Source: UBA7374 sp049890275 | Lineage (GTDB): Bacteria > Verrucomicrobiota > Verrucomicrobiia > Opitutales > Coraliomargaritaceae | Assembly (NCBI GenBank): GCA_049890275.1 | Contig: JBMHBT010000011.1 | Location: 62,001-126,000 of the forward strand | Length of the DNA stretch: 64,000 nt | Reading direction: 5' to 3' | In this document: piece after piece, positions 21,473-31,175 of the stretch | How positions within the stretch are numbered: the first letter of the stretch is position 1 | Layout: each line of letters starts with the position of its first letter | Notes under the pieces: generated by a model | What the model was told of the DNA's origin: nothing | Databases searched by the model: none | The model's input: only the letters and a program-made list of their open reading frames with translations | Translations under genes and position numbers: made by a program

Positions 21473-22519
21473 ATGAGCCACTACAAAATCTTACTTCTAC
21501 CCGGTGATGGAATTGGCTCCGAGGTTACCGATGAGGCGCAACGAGTCCTTGAAGCCATTTCTTCGAAGCATTCTGCCCTTTCCCTCTCTTTTACGACCCA
21601 ATCCGTGGGTGCCGGGGAGTATTTAAAATCCGGAAACCCTTTGCCCGAAAGCGCGATGGAGGCCTGCAGAGAAGCCGATGCAGTCTTACTAGGAGCAATG
21701 GGATTACCGCACGTCCGGTGGAGCGACGGGAGGGAAATGACGCCGCAGATTGATCTACGTGAGCGCTTGGACCTCTTCGCAGGACTACGGCCTATTAAGT
21801 TGTTTCATAGCGATGATTCCGTACTCAAGGGCTATGGAGCCAATAAACCGATTGATTTTCTAATAGTTCGTGAAAATACGGAAGGCTTGTTTTCCGGTAG
21901 ACTGAACAAACAGTCTGCAGACGGATCTGAAAGTTGCGATCTGCTGCGTTTAACCCGCAAGGGTTGCGAGCGTATTTGCCGAACAGCATTTGAGCATGCG
22001 AGAAAGCGAAGGAAGTATTGCACCTTGGTGGACAAAGCCAACGTACTGCCCTCCATGGTCTTCTTTCGGGAAATTTTTAACCAAGTCGGGGAAGAATTTC
22101 CTGACGTGAAGCGCGATTGTATCTACGTGGATGCAATGGCATTATTTCTGGTTCAGAAGCCGCATACATTTGATGTCATGGTGACAGAAAATATGTTTGG
22201 TGATATCCTATCTGATTTAGCGGCCGGATTGGTCGGCGGAATGGGTATGGCTCCCTCTGCAGATATCGGTGAGCAATATGCCATCTTTCAACCGTCTCAC
22301 GGAACAGCACCTGATATTACCGGAAAAGGTATCGCCAATCCGATTGCTGCTATACTATCCGCTTCCATGATGCTGGATTGGCTCGGAGAAAAGCAGGCGG
22401 CTGAAAACATCGAATCTGCAGTAGCACGAATACTTGAGAATCCTGCGATGAGGTCTTCGGATATCGGAGGCAATACCGGCACAAAGGCTCTGGCAGATGC
22501 TATCATTAGTGAGCTGTGA
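21473..22519 (+). CDS. Isocitrate/isopropylmalate dehydrogenase family enzyme (tartrate/malate-dehydrogenase-like)
   Basis: A 348-residue NAD-dependent beta-decarboxylating dehydrogenase. Motifs seen: LPGDGIGSEV at the N-terminus, VDKANVLPSM, VTENMFGDILSDLAAGL (metal-binding Asp residues) and HGTAPDITGKGIANP (NAD-binding). The fold is shared by LeuB, isocitrate dehydrogenase and tartrate/D-malate dehydrogenases. No leuC/leuD is nearby and the next genes are catabolic, so oxidation of a 2-hydroxy acid such as a tartrate- or malate-like compound is more likely than leucine synthesis. This is inference from context. Its stop overlaps the next start as GTGA. Confidence 0.8.
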   Translation: MSHYKILLLPGDGIGSEVTDEAQRVLEAISSKHSALSLSFTTQSVGAGEYLKSGNPLPESAMEACREADAVLLGAMGLPHVRWSDGREMTPQIDLRERLDLFAGLRPIKLFHSDDSVLKGYGANKPIDFLIVRENTEGLFSGRLNKQSADGSESCDLLRLTRKGCERICRTAFEHARKRRKYCTLVDKANVLPSMVFFREIFNQVGEEFPDVKRDCIYVDAMALFLVQKPHTFDVMVTENMFGDILSDLAAGLVGGMGMAPSADIGEQYAIFQPSHGTAPDITGKGIANPIAAILSASMMLDWLGEKQAAENIESAVARILENPAMRSSDIGGNTGTKALADAIISEL

Positions 22520-23175
22520 AACCATCGACCATTATAGATCTGACGGCTACCTTAACGAAAGGGCAAAGGGGGGTGGACTATGAGCCGGCTAGAACCGTTG
22601 AAAGAGATGGCTGGAATGCGCGCACCTTGAACCTTTATTCCCATGCGGGCACCCATATGGATGCACAGCTCCACTTTGCAGCGGGGATTGAAAGCATTGA
22701 CCAGATTCCAATGGAGCGGCTGATGGGCCCAGCTTGGCGGATCAATCTGACTGATCTCGTCACGAAAAAAATGCTGATCACTCCAAACCACTTGGGCAGA
22801 GCCAAAGAGGAGTTACTCCCCGGCGAGTCCTTAATTCTGCATACCGGATGGAGTCGATATAAAGACAATGACGATACATTTCGGCTCCAGCTTCCACGGG
22901 TTTCAGAGGAGCTTGCGCTCTGGTGTGTAGAGCGAAAGGTCAATATTCTGGGAGTGGAGCCACCCTCTATTGCGGATGTCGCCAACATCAAAGAGGTGAC
23001 TCAAATCCATACGATTCTTCTGGAAGCAAACGTCACGATCGTGGAAGGACTCTGCAATTTAGAGCTCTGTCCGGAGCGAATATTCTTTGCTGCATTCCCC
23101 TTAAAAATTCATCAAGGAGATGGAGCGCCCTGCCGAGCCGTTGCCTGGCCCTTAGAAACAAATACCTCAAAATAG
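22516..23175 (+). CDS. Cyclase-family metal-dependent hydrolase (kynurenine formamidase-like fold)
   Basis: Starts with GTG at 22516, overlapping the previous stop by four bases. The 219-residue protein has SHAGTHMDAQLHF, matching the family metal-binding signature HxGTHxDxxxH in which Pro is replaced by Gln-Leu. Family members include kynurenine formamidase and isatin hydrolase, which open amide or lactam rings with a Mn or Zn ion. No kynurenine genes are nearby, so a lactone- or amide-opening step in sugar-acid breakdown is a better guess. Cytoplasmic; no signal peptide is visible. Confidence 0.75.
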   Translation: MKPSTIIDLTATLTKGQRGVDYEPARTVERDGWNARTLNLYSHAGTHMDAQLHFAAGIESIDQIPMERLMGPAWRINLTDLVTKKMLITPNHLGRAKEELLPGESLILHTGWSRYKDNDDTFRLQLPRVSEELALWCVERKVNILGVEPPSIADVANIKEVTQIHTILLEANVTIVEGLCNLELCPERIFFAAFPLKIHQGDGAPCRAVAWPLETNTSK

Positions 23176-23184
23176 TTACAACAA

Positions 23185-24459
23185 ATGCCGACCCGTTACA
23201 TTCTCGTTATTGGAACCTTTTTAATATCCCTCCTCCTATATATTGACCGTACCTGTATTCAGGTTGCGGGCGACGCCATCAAAGCAGACCTCGGACTGAA
23301 TGATAAACAGTTTGGCTGGATTCTCTCTATCTTTACGCTCGGATATGCGCTGGCTCAAACGCCATCGGGTACGATTGCAGACAAGTTCGGACCTCGTGGC
23401 TTATTGGCCGGAGTCGTCGCTCTATGGTCGGCTCTGACTGCAGCCACCGCAGCTGGCTTCAATCTGGTATCCATGCTGATCATACGCTTCCTTTTCGGAG
23501 CCAGTGAGGCAGGAGCTTTCCCGGGAATGGCTCGCGCAACACTCTCCTGGTTTCCAACCAAAGAAAGAGGCCTAGTAACAGGCATCAATTTTTCCGCTTC
23601 CCGCTTGGGCGGTGCAATCGCTCTACCGATGATGGTCTGGCTGATTGCGGCAGCCGGCTGGCGCGGGGCCTTCGTCATTCTCGGAGTCCTGGGTATTCTC
23701 TTCGCTGTGGCGTGGTGGTATCTTTTCCGGAACACGCCGGAAGAGCACCCGGCAGTGAGCGATGACGAACGAGCGTACATTCTTGAGAACCGTCAGAAAG
23801 TCGCCTCTTCCAGCTCAGAACAGAAGACCGGATTCAAACAAATTGTACAAAACAAACAGGTCATCCTACTCATGACCCAGTACTTCTGCAGTAATTTTAC
23901 TTTCTTCTTCTGTCTTTCCTGGCTGTTCAAGCACGTTAAAACAACGTATGAACTAACAGCAACCAATGCCGGTTTTCTGGCTGCCTTACCCTTGCTTGGA
24001 GGCGCAGCCGGAAACTGGTTTTCCGGGTGGCTAGTCGATTGGTTATTCAAACATTATGGTTTGCAGATATCACGCCGGATTCCTGCCATTGTCGGATTCG
24101 TTTTGGCAACAGGCGGACTCTTGATCAGCTTGCAAATGTCGACCGCCTTACCCGCAGTTATCTGCCTGACAATTGCCGTATTTGGAGCGGATATGACGCT
24201 GTCTCCCTCATGGTCTACCTGTGTGGATGTTGGAGGCAAGAACTCCGGCGCGGTCTCCGGAACGATGAATATGGCAGGTAACTTCGGATCGTTTGCCACT
24301 AGTCTTGCCTTCCCATACATGCTCGCATGGGCCGGCACATCGACTCCCTTCTTTTTCTTAGCTGCCGGCCTGAATGCTTTGGCAGTTCTGGTATGGCTGT
24401 GCATCAATCCGGCTTCGCCTCTCGAATCTGTTAATAACCAGTCAGGAAGTTCATTATGA
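23185..24459 (+). CDS. MFS transporter, anion:cation symporter (sugar acid) type
   Basis: A 424-residue protein with about 12 hydrophobic segments and IADKFGPRGLL, the MFS loop 2-3 motif. YIDRTCIQVAGDAIKADLGL and FGASEAGAFPGMARATLSWF are typical of the ACS group that takes up hexonates, hexuronates and related organic anions. Located in an overlapping six-gene cassette with a DUF1537 acid-sugar kinase, it most likely imports the sugar acid substrate of that pathway. The next gene overlaps its stop by ATGA. Confidence 0.85.
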   Translation: MPTRYILVIGTFLISLLLYIDRTCIQVAGDAIKADLGLNDKQFGWILSIFTLGYALAQTPSGTIADKFGPRGLLAGVVALWSALTAATAAGFNLVSMLIIRFLFGASEAGAFPGMARATLSWFPTKERGLVTGINFSASRLGGAIALPMMVWLIAAAGWRGAFVILGVLGILFAVAWWYLFRNTPEEHPAVSDDERAYILENRQKVASSSSEQKTGFKQIVQNKQVILLMTQYFCSNFTFFFCLSWLFKHVKTTYELTATNAGFLAALPLLGGAAGNWFSGWLVDWLFKHYGLQISRRIPAIVGFVLATGGLLISLQMSTALPAVICLTIAVFGADMTLSPSWSTCVDVGGKNSGAVSGTMNMAGNFGSFATSLAFPYMLAWAGTSTPFFFLAAGLNALAVLVWLCINPASPLESVNNQSGSSL

Positions 24460-25478
24460 GCCGATTGAAAATAGCCTGTATTGGAGCCGGATATTTCAGC
24501 CATTTTCAATACGAAGCTTGGCAGCGGATCCCGGAAGTAGAGGTCGTTGCCTTCTCCAATAGAAATAGCGAGCGGAGCCAAACAATTATCGACTCATTCG
24601 GTATACAAAAAGTGTATACCGACTGGAAAGAAATGCTGGAAAAAGAAAAGCCGGATATTGTTGATATCATTACCCCGCCCCCCACTCACTTGGAAATATG
24701 TCGCTTCGCTGCCAGTCTAGGGATTCATATTATTTGCCAGAAACCACTCTGCAGGAGTCTGGAAGAAGCCACAGAGTTAGTTGAGGCATGTTCCGATGTC
24801 CGATTCATGGTCCATGAAAATTTCCGGTTCCAACCGTGGCATCGTGAGACCAAGAAACAAATCGAAAATGGAGCCATAGGCGATTTGTTCTCGATGCATA
24901 TGCGTTCTCGAATGGGCGACGGATGGGGCCAGAACGCCTATATCCCGCGGCAACCCTATTTTCGAGACTACCCTAAGCTTCTGATTTTTGAGACCGGAGT
25001 ACACTTTATTGATACATTCCGATTTTTAGCCGGGGAAGTAAGCCATGCTGAAGCATGGCTCAGACGACTCAATCCTGTCATTAAAGGTGAAGACTGTGGA
25101 CTGATGCTATTGAGCCACGAGTCCGGCTGTCTCTCCACTTGGGATGCGAATCGCTATAATGAACCGCCGACAGGAACCAAGGCCCGCTATACATTTGGAG
25201 AAATGCTCGTTGAAGGCAGCCAGGGCAGCCTTCGTCTTTCTTCGGATGGTCGATTGGAAATCCAGAAACTGGGCGAAGCGGCCAAGCCGATTGAATACAA
25301 ACATGAGGATAAAGGATTTGCCGGCGACTGTGTTTATGCGTGTCAGCGTCACTTCATTGACCGTTTACTGGATGGCCAGCCCTTCGAAACTTCGGGCAAG
25401 GCCTATCTCAATAACTTACAAATACTCAACAATGTATACGAATCGGCTATTGGACGTGGCTGGAAAATACCGCAATGA
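24456..25478 (+). CDS. Cytoplasmic Gfo/Idh/MocA family oxidoreductase
   Basis: A 340-residue protein beginning directly with the Rossmann motif (LKIACIGAGYFSHFQYEAW), so there is no export signal, unlike the Tat-exported paralogue at 14962. ITPPPTHLEIC and ICQKPLCRS are the loop and the EKP-equivalent lysine, here QKP. NAD(P)-dependent oxidation of a polyol, sugar or sugar acid is the family function. It is translationally coupled to both neighbours by 4-base ATGA overlaps, implying it acts in the same pathway. Confidence 0.9.
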   Translation: MSRLKIACIGAGYFSHFQYEAWQRIPEVEVVAFSNRNSERSQTIIDSFGIQKVYTDWKEMLEKEKPDIVDIITPPPTHLEICRFAASLGIHIICQKPLCRSLEEATELVEACSDVRFMVHENFRFQPWHRETKKQIENGAIGDLFSMHMRSRMGDGWGQNAYIPRQPYFRDYPKLLIFETGVHFIDTFRFLAGEVSHAEAWLRRLNPVIKGEDCGLMLLSHESGCLSTWDANRYNEPPTGTKARYTFGEMLVEGSQGSLRLSSDGRLEIQKLGEAAKPIEYKHEDKGFAGDCVYACQRHFIDRLLDGQPFETSGKAYLNNLQILNNVYESAIGRGWKIPQ

Positions 25479-25867
25479 AACATCAGGGACTCGATCACAT
25501 AGCAATTGCTGTCAAGGATACCGAGCAGGCATTGAAAGTCTGGCGAGATAGCCTCGGCTTCCCCGTCCTTTACTCGGAAGCTGTCAATGAAGGCTCAGTT
25601 CGTCTGACCCATTTGGATATGGGTAATGTTCATCTGCAGCTCGTCGAGCCACTCTCCGAAGACCACCCACTGCAGGATTGGCTCGAGGCGAATGGTTCAG
25701 GACTGCACCACTTTTGCCTTCGCGTTGACAGCGTTTCCGAAGCACAGGCATCGGCTCCCGTTCCAACTGCACCCGAAATGCATCAGGGTACACAAGGCAA
25801 GCGTGCCCTCTTTTTCAATAAGTCGGCAACAGATAACATCCAAGTGGAAATTACCGGCCCTCAATGA
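25475..25867 (+). CDS. VOC family protein (glyoxalase/methylmalonyl-CoA epimerase-like)
   Basis: A 130-residue protein of one vicinal-oxygen-chelate repeat pair. LDHIAIAVKDTEQALKVW supplies the first metal ligand His, VHLQLVEPLS the Glu, and GLHHFCLRVDS the second His. This layout matches methylmalonyl-CoA epimerase and glyoxalase-I-like proteins. In this operon it probably isomerises or cleaves a small acid intermediate rather than a CoA ester; no CoA-dependent enzyme is adjacent. It overlaps both neighbours by four bases. Confidence 0.8.
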   Translation: MKHQGLDHIAIAVKDTEQALKVWRDSLGFPVLYSEAVNEGSVRLTHLDMGNVHLQLVEPLSEDHPLQDWLEANGSGLHHFCLRVDSVSEAQASAPVPTAPEMHQGTQGKRALFFNKSATDNIQVEITGPQ

Positions 25868-27153
25868 AACTAGTCATTCTGGACGACGACCCCACCGGGA
25901 CACAAACGGTCAAAGATCTTCCGGTTCTTACGGTCTGGGATAAAGATTCACTGGCTCGCGAATTCGAGAACCCGGCACCGGCATTCTTCATACTGACCAA
26001 TACCAGAGCTATGCCCCGGAAAGAAGCAGGAGACATCGTGCAAACGATCGCCCGTAATCTCAAACAGGCTGCTGGTTCGATTCCATTTACTGTCATTTCT
26101 CGGAGTGATTCGACTCTGAGAGGTCATTTCCCCTTGGAAACCGATCTTCTAAACGAAAACCTCGGTCCTTTTCAGGCTACACTTTTTATTCCCTACTTCG
26201 AAGCTGGAGGTAGGGTTACGATTAAAGACGTGCATTATATTCGAGAAGGAAACGATCTCACCCCGGTTGCGAAGTCACCCTTTGCAAAGGATCCGGCATT
26301 CGGGTTTACTGCATCCAATTTAAAAGATTTCATTGTAGAAAAGACAAATGGAGGCGTACACCGATCTGCTGTGGTATCGGTACAGACGGGCCTGAATCCA
26401 AATAAGATAGCAGAACTGCTGATTCAGTGCTCGCAAGGATCTTATGTCATCGTCAATGCCGAATGCCGCGAGGATCTGGATGTATTCTGCCAAGGGCTTA
26501 GCATAGCCGAACAGTCCGGGTGCCGCTACCTTTTCAGGACAGCCGCAGAATTTGTACGGTGCCGACTTGGCCAAGCACCAAACCAGGCATTGGAAACAAC
26601 ACCATTTAGAAACACAAATCGGGGCGGATTGATTGTCGCTGGTTCCTATGTGCCGAAGACGACAGAACAACTGGAATTTTTAACACGAAATGCTGACTTA
26701 GAAACAATTGAATTGGATGTAGCAACAATCCTTAGGGGAGAAATTGATTATAACATTATTAAAGGACAGATCTGTCTTCATCTGGATAAAGGCAGGAATG
26801 TTCTTCTGATGACATCCAGAGAATTGATTCAAGATCCAGATCCGGATAAAAGCCTACAAATTGGTCAGAAAATTTCTACGACACTAGTTGAAGTCGTACG
26901 GAGTTTACCCAAATGCCCCGCTTGGATTCTCGCTAAGGGAGGCATTACATCGAGCGACATTGCCACAGACTCTCTGGGGATACAAAGAGCTCAAATACTC
27001 GGTCAAATAATCCCCGGAGTTCCAGTATGGTTGTCCGGAGGAGAATCTTATTTCCCGGGATTACCTTTTATTGTTTTCCCTGGTAATGTTGGCTCTCAAA
27101 ATAGTCTATTAGAAGTGGTTGAACTAGCTAATTCCTTCAGCCAGAGTTGCTAA
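25864..27153 (+). CDS. Four-carbon acid sugar kinase family protein (DUF1537)
   Basis: A 429-residue protein with the N-terminal DUF1537 signature LVILDDDPTGTQTVKDLPVL, the central SRSDSTLRGHFPLE motif and the C-terminal nucleotide-binding region (WILAKGGITSSDIA, WLSGGESYFPGLPFIVFPGN). Characterised members (OtnK, DtnK, LtnK types) phosphorylate four-carbon sugar acids such as threonate, erythronate or 2-oxo-tetronate. Usual partners are PdxA2-type dehydrogenases or a class II aldolase; neither is seen here. An isopropylmalate-dehydrogenase-like enzyme opens the cassette instead. It is the last gene of the six-gene overlapping set. Confidence 0.88.
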   Translation: MKLVILDDDPTGTQTVKDLPVLTVWDKDSLAREFENPAPAFFILTNTRAMPRKEAGDIVQTIARNLKQAAGSIPFTVISRSDSTLRGHFPLETDLLNENLGPFQATLFIPYFEAGGRVTIKDVHYIREGNDLTPVAKSPFAKDPAFGFTASNLKDFIVEKTNGGVHRSAVVSVQTGLNPNKIAELLIQCSQGSYVIVNAECREDLDVFCQGLSIAEQSGCRYLFRTAAEFVRCRLGQAPNQALETTPFRNTNRGGLIVAGSYVPKTTEQLEFLTRNADLETIELDVATILRGEIDYNIIKGQICLHLDKGRNVLLMTSRELIQDPDPDKSLQIGQKISTTLVEVVRSLPKCPAWILAKGGITSSDIATDSLGIQRAQILGQIIPGVPVWLSGGESYFPGLPFIVFPGNVGSQNSLLEVVELANSFSQSC

Positions 27154-27225
27154 CTAAATACTTCTCCAGCTACTCGATAGAAACAGTATCCCGTAGTGCC
27201 AAATCGATTCCACATGACTTTGTCT

Positions 27226-29559
27226 ATGAAACATTTCTTGATCGCTCTATTGGTCTGTACTGCCTCTATGGCCAGGGCCGAACTTCCACCGGAAGCAATC
27301 AAAGCCAAGCAACAACTGCTGCTGGCTTTTGAAACAGCGAAGAAGTTTCCCCATGAAATCAGGATGCAGGTGAACATGAAAGAGGATTTCCTCTACAGTA
27401 TTACCATCGCGGAAGATGTTGGCACAATTGAGGGTGAGAAAAAAATCCCCATACCTGCAGACTTAATTCCTATCTGGACCCTCTTCCGCCAGATTAATAT
27501 CCACGGACAAAATACAGGCACGCTTTATGCAGAACAAATCACACCATCGTACGAAGGCGAAATGGAGCGCTGGTGGTCCAACGATAGTATGATTGTGCTT
27601 CATGCGCACAACCTGAAGATCATAGAAGACAAATTCGATGGCTATTTTCTGGTTCTGGAAGGTTCATCAACTGTGAGTCGAATTGAACTGGTTAACAGCA
27701 ATGGGATCTCGCCTATTTTTGATGATTCTCCGTACACAACATTGGGAGCAGATAAGCCAATCAAACCAGTTCAACTGACGATTGATGCAACCACTCTACG
27801 TTCGATTGAAGGAACCTGTGCGCTCGAACCATCCAAATTCTTTCGCCTTTATACGGAACCCTGCCGTGATCCGGAACCGGTCAAAGAGGGGTTCCGGGAA
27901 TTTGGCTACTACCCCGGCCGCCAGATCATCAAATTTGCTCCCTGGCTGGAAGGTGGATATGTAAAAGGCCAACCCCTCTTAAAGGAAGATCCCAATAAAC
28001 CCGGCTATGCAGACCCCAAATACTTCACAAACCATAACCCTGACCTCTTTCGCTCGGATATTGAAAGGGGGTTCGACGCCTATAAGGACATAGACTCCGA
28101 TTGGCCGGGGTTGAAATTTATCATGTGCTTCGACAACTGGCCCTCCTTTATGGAAGCGAAGGTGGATGGCGTGCATAACAGTAAGGGAACTCCGCACGAC
28201 TACGTGGCAGCAGCCGATATTGCCTCCAAGCTACTGGCCGCCCAGCAAAAATATAGCGGAAGAACTCCGGATTGGATCGAAGTTAAAAATGAGTCCGATA
28301 TCGCAGATGAATGGATGTTTCATGACGTAAAAGAATGCGATAGCTGGAAAGAACTGGCGGACTTTCATAATAGTGTAGCCGACCGAATTCATCAGGATTT
28401 CAGCCATATCAAAGTGGGTGGCCCGACGAGCGTCTGGCCAATGTACGATAGCTCCAACTTTAACCTCGCTCGTGAACAACTCCGATTCATGGAGAACACA
28501 AAAGGGCATCTTGATTTCTATTCGCACCACTTTTACGAAGGAAAAGGGCTCCTCTCGAAGAAGCTTTTTCAGAAAGGAGGCGTCACCTACCTCCATGGGC
28601 GGGGAGATGCGGTTCTTGATCTCACAGCAAACCATATGCTTCTCCATGACAATGTTCGACCACTCATAGTCTCCGAGTATGGAGCAATACACGGAGGGAT
28701 GAAGGATATGGATTTCTGGATTCGCTTGAAAAGCTGCAACGCCTTGCAACTCATGTTCATGAACCGCACGCACCAGTTTGACCTCTGTGTGCCGTACATG
28801 CTTCCCTATATGTGGTGGGATCCATCGGATCCATACGGTATCTATATCAAGAATGAAGAGGGCTCCTACGAGGCGACAAAAACCATGAGCTTTCTTCGAC
28901 TCTGGGAGGGTTACCGAGGCAAACGCATTGTAAACACAACGGATGCGGATGACTTGGTTACCCATACATTGCTCGATGGAAAAACGATCCGGATTGCGGC
29001 CAATAACCTCAGTGACCAGCGCGTTTCGCTAGACGTTGAATTGATCACTGGAGGTGCTTCAGCTGTTTCGATTCAGCAGCGTCGTCTCTTCTTCGACAGT
29101 GGAAAACTGATCGAAAAAACTGTATTGCATCCTACAAATACGAAATCAATTCCCCTAGCTGTAGATGAGACCTCGATCATTAATATACAGCTCGATTGTA
29201 CTCCTGAATCAAAAGCGATATGGAACGAAAAATACTTCTATGGTGATAAGGTTATGCAACCGACCGGAGAGAAAACAAACTACTCGCTATCCTGTATGAC
29301 CGATAATCTTCAATCAGCGACCTTGCGTATCGGGATCGGCAAGAATGGTGGATTCAAAAAAGCACTCAAAGTACAGTTCGGGAACGACACCACTGAAATC
29401 CCGCTTGCTTATACAAACGGTATGGAACGATTCTATGATCTGATTGAAATCAGTATCCCTACCGATCAGGTTAAGCCAAAAAATACGTTTACCGTCCACT
29501 TGGATGAACCTGGTGGTCAAATCACCTCGGTCGCACTCTTGAATGTTTATTCAGACTAA
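27226..29559 (+). CDS. GH86-like beta-agarase/porphyranase, secreted
   Basis: The ATG at 27226 is chosen because it begins the signal peptide KHFLIALLVCTASMARA; the frame is open 10 codons upstream. The ~777-residue protein has an N-terminal beta-rich region, then a TIM barrel with DWIEVKNESDIADEW (Glu356, likely acid/base) and PLIVSEYGAIHGG (Glu484, likely nucleophile), and C-terminal beta-sandwich domains. The pattern resembles family GH86, which hydrolyses agarose or porphyran; the assignment is by motif recognition and another clan-A family is possible. It follows the acid-sugar cassette by about 70 bases and may be part of the same transcript. Confidence 0.7.
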   Translation: MKHFLIALLVCTASMARAELPPEAIKAKQQLLLAFETAKKFPHEIRMQVNMKEDFLYSITIAEDVGTIEGEKKIPIPADLIPIWTLFRQINIHGQNTGTLYAEQITPSYEGEMERWWSNDSMIVLHAHNLKIIEDKFDGYFLVLEGSSTVSRIELVNSNGISPIFDDSPYTTLGADKPIKPVQLTIDATTLRSIEGTCALEPSKFFRLYTEPCRDPEPVKEGFREFGYYPGRQIIKFAPWLEGGYVKGQPLLKEDPNKPGYADPKYFTNHNPDLFRSDIERGFDAYKDIDSDWPGLKFIMCFDNWPSFMEAKVDGVHNSKGTPHDYVAAADIASKLLAAQQKYSGRTPDWIEVKNESDIADEWMFHDVKECDSWKELADFHNSVADRIHQDFSHIKVGGPTSVWPMYDSSNFNLAREQLRFMENTKGHLDFYSHHFYEGKGLLSKKLFQKGGVTYLHGRGDAVLDLTANHMLLHDNVRPLIVSEYGAIHGGMKDMDFWIRLKSCNALQLMFMNRTHQFDLCVPYMLPYMWWDPSDPYGIYIKNEEGSYEATKTMSFLRLWEGYRGKRIVNTTDADDLVTHTLLDGKTIRIAANNLSDQRVSLDVELITGGASAVSIQQRRLFFDSGKLIEKTVLHPTNTKSIPLAVDETSIINIQLDCTPESKAIWNEKYFYGDKVMQPTGEKTNYSLSCMTDNLQSATLRIGIGKNGGFKKALKVQFGNDTTEIPLAYTNGMERFYDLIEISIPTDQVKPKNTFTVHLDEPGGQITSVALLNVYSD

Positions 29560-29617
29560 CGATTTCGTGCGTCTATTAAAGAATACGACACCACGAAGCC
29601 ACCTATTGAGTACAAAA

Positions 29618-31114
29618 ATGCATCTGTTTTATCACCGTACCGATAAAGCCATTCTTTGCTTCGCACTGGTCTTTTGCCTCTCCTGTATCGAAGTCTTCGC
29701 AGTTTCAGAAAAGCCGCGTCTGCTGATCATGGCAGATATGGGTAATGAACCGGATGAAGAGCAGCAGATGATTCATATGCTGCTCTATTCCAATGAATTT
29801 GACCTGGAAGGATTGGTCGCGTGTTCAGGGCTGTATCTTCATTCGGATGTGCAGTACGACCGGAATCGAATGGTAGTGCATCCTGAGCTTTTTACCAAAC
29901 TGATCGATGCATATACTCTGGTTCGCAAGAACCTTTGTCGGCATGACGACGGTTGGCCAACTCCGGATTACCTGCACAGTATTGTGCGTTCAGGAAGCAA
30001 TATTTTTGGAATCGATGCAGTGAAGCCCGGCGCTTCAAACGAAGCATCCCGCTTCATTGAAGCGGCGATTCTCAAAAAAGATCCGCGTAAACTCTACATA
30101 GTAGCCAATGCCGGTACAAATTCACTGGCTCAGGCTCTACTGGATTTGGATGAAAAACATTCGGAAGAAACAATGGCACAACTCTGCAGTAATATCATTG
30201 TTTTTGAAAACGGGGCTCAGGATAACTGTGGAGCATGGATCATGAGTAGCTATCCTCAGATCGCTTGGCATCGGAGCAATTACCAAACCTATTGCTATGG
30301 TGGGCCAGATTACGGAACTTTCGGGGTCGCCTTGGGGCCCTACACCTGGGAGCCCTACGAGCAAACTTCAGACGGACAGGATGCATGGGCCACCGAGCAC
30401 ATCAAAACAGGCCATGGTCCCCTCGGAGCCATCTACCCTTACCGCAACCGCTTTATCGAAGGCGGTGGTACAATCCCCTGGATTGGACTCGCGCTACCGG
30501 GCCTGACAGACCCGGGAAAGCTCTATTGGGGTGGGCAAAGCGGTCGATTCTCCCGAACCAAACATAAAAACATCCTCTCTAGGCACCCTGAAATTCGTAA
30601 AGACGAAACTGCCTACGGAGACTTCTATATGTTTGAATCCGACTCCGAAACGGAACGCTGGACCTGTCCCGTTGAGAAAAAAGAATATGCCGGACGGGAA
30701 GTCCCCGTCTGGAGGTTCCGTCGTTCGCTGTTCAATGATTTCCGCGCTCGCATGGATTGGTGCGTAAAGGATTTCAAGGAAGCCAATCATAATCCAATCG
30801 CTGCCTTGAACGGAGATACTACAGATGCCATTCTACAGCACCGCGTTCAGCCCGGACAAGAGGTAGTACTGGATGCTGAAGCCAGCCACGACCCAGACGG
30901 AGATCTACTTCAATACAACTGGTGGATTTATCAAGAGGCAGGCACCTATCCCGGTTCTGTAGAAATAGAAAACGATTCCTCAGTAAAAACGAGGCTGACG
31001 ATTCCGGATGACGCCGGCGGAAAGGAAATCCATCTTATTCTAGAGGTAGTTGATAAAAACCCAATCATCCCAATGTATGACTTCCGGCGTATGGTGTTTA
31101 ACGTGATCCAATGA
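29618..31114 (+). CDS. DUF1593 / Sde182-like secreted protein
   Basis: The ATG at 29618 gives a signal peptide (CFALVFCLSCIEVFA). The frame is open back to 29543, inside the end of the GH86 gene. About 498 residues: an N-terminal DUF1593 domain (RLLIMADMGNEPDEEQQMIHMLLYS, with the Asp-rich nucleoside-hydrolase-type loop) and a C-terminal beta domain (VVLDAEASHDPDGDLLQYNW) with PKD/Ig-like character, as in Sde182-type carbohydrate-binding proteins. Exported and probably glycan-active or glycan-binding; the catalytic activity is not established. Confidence 0.8.
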   Translation: MHLFYHRTDKAILCFALVFCLSCIEVFAVSEKPRLLIMADMGNEPDEEQQMIHMLLYSNEFDLEGLVACSGLYLHSDVQYDRNRMVVHPELFTKLIDAYTLVRKNLCRHDDGWPTPDYLHSIVRSGSNIFGIDAVKPGASNEASRFIEAAILKKDPRKLYIVANAGTNSLAQALLDLDEKHSEETMAQLCSNIIVFENGAQDNCGAWIMSSYPQIAWHRSNYQTYCYGGPDYGTFGVALGPYTWEPYEQTSDGQDAWATEHIKTGHGPLGAIYPYRNRFIEGGGTIPWIGLALPGLTDPGKLYWGGQSGRFSRTKHKNILSRHPEIRKDETAYGDFYMFESDSETERWTCPVEKKEYAGREVPVWRFRRSLFNDFRARMDWCVKDFKEANHNPIAALNGDTTDAILQHRVQPGQEVVLDAEASHDPDGDLLQYNWWIYQEAGTYPGSVEIENDSSVKTRLTIPDDAGGKEIHLILEVVDKNPIIPMYDFRRMVFNVIQ

Positions 31115-31175
31115 ACGAACATTTATTATTATAGAAAAATTTTATTCCGCTCCGCATCCCACCTGCAGTACCCCT

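Noticed and set aside
21473..22519. Annotation as leuB for leucine synthesis
   Set aside because: The fold fits, but no leuA/C/D is nearby and the gene is coupled to a catabolic cassette, so a specific symbol is not justified.
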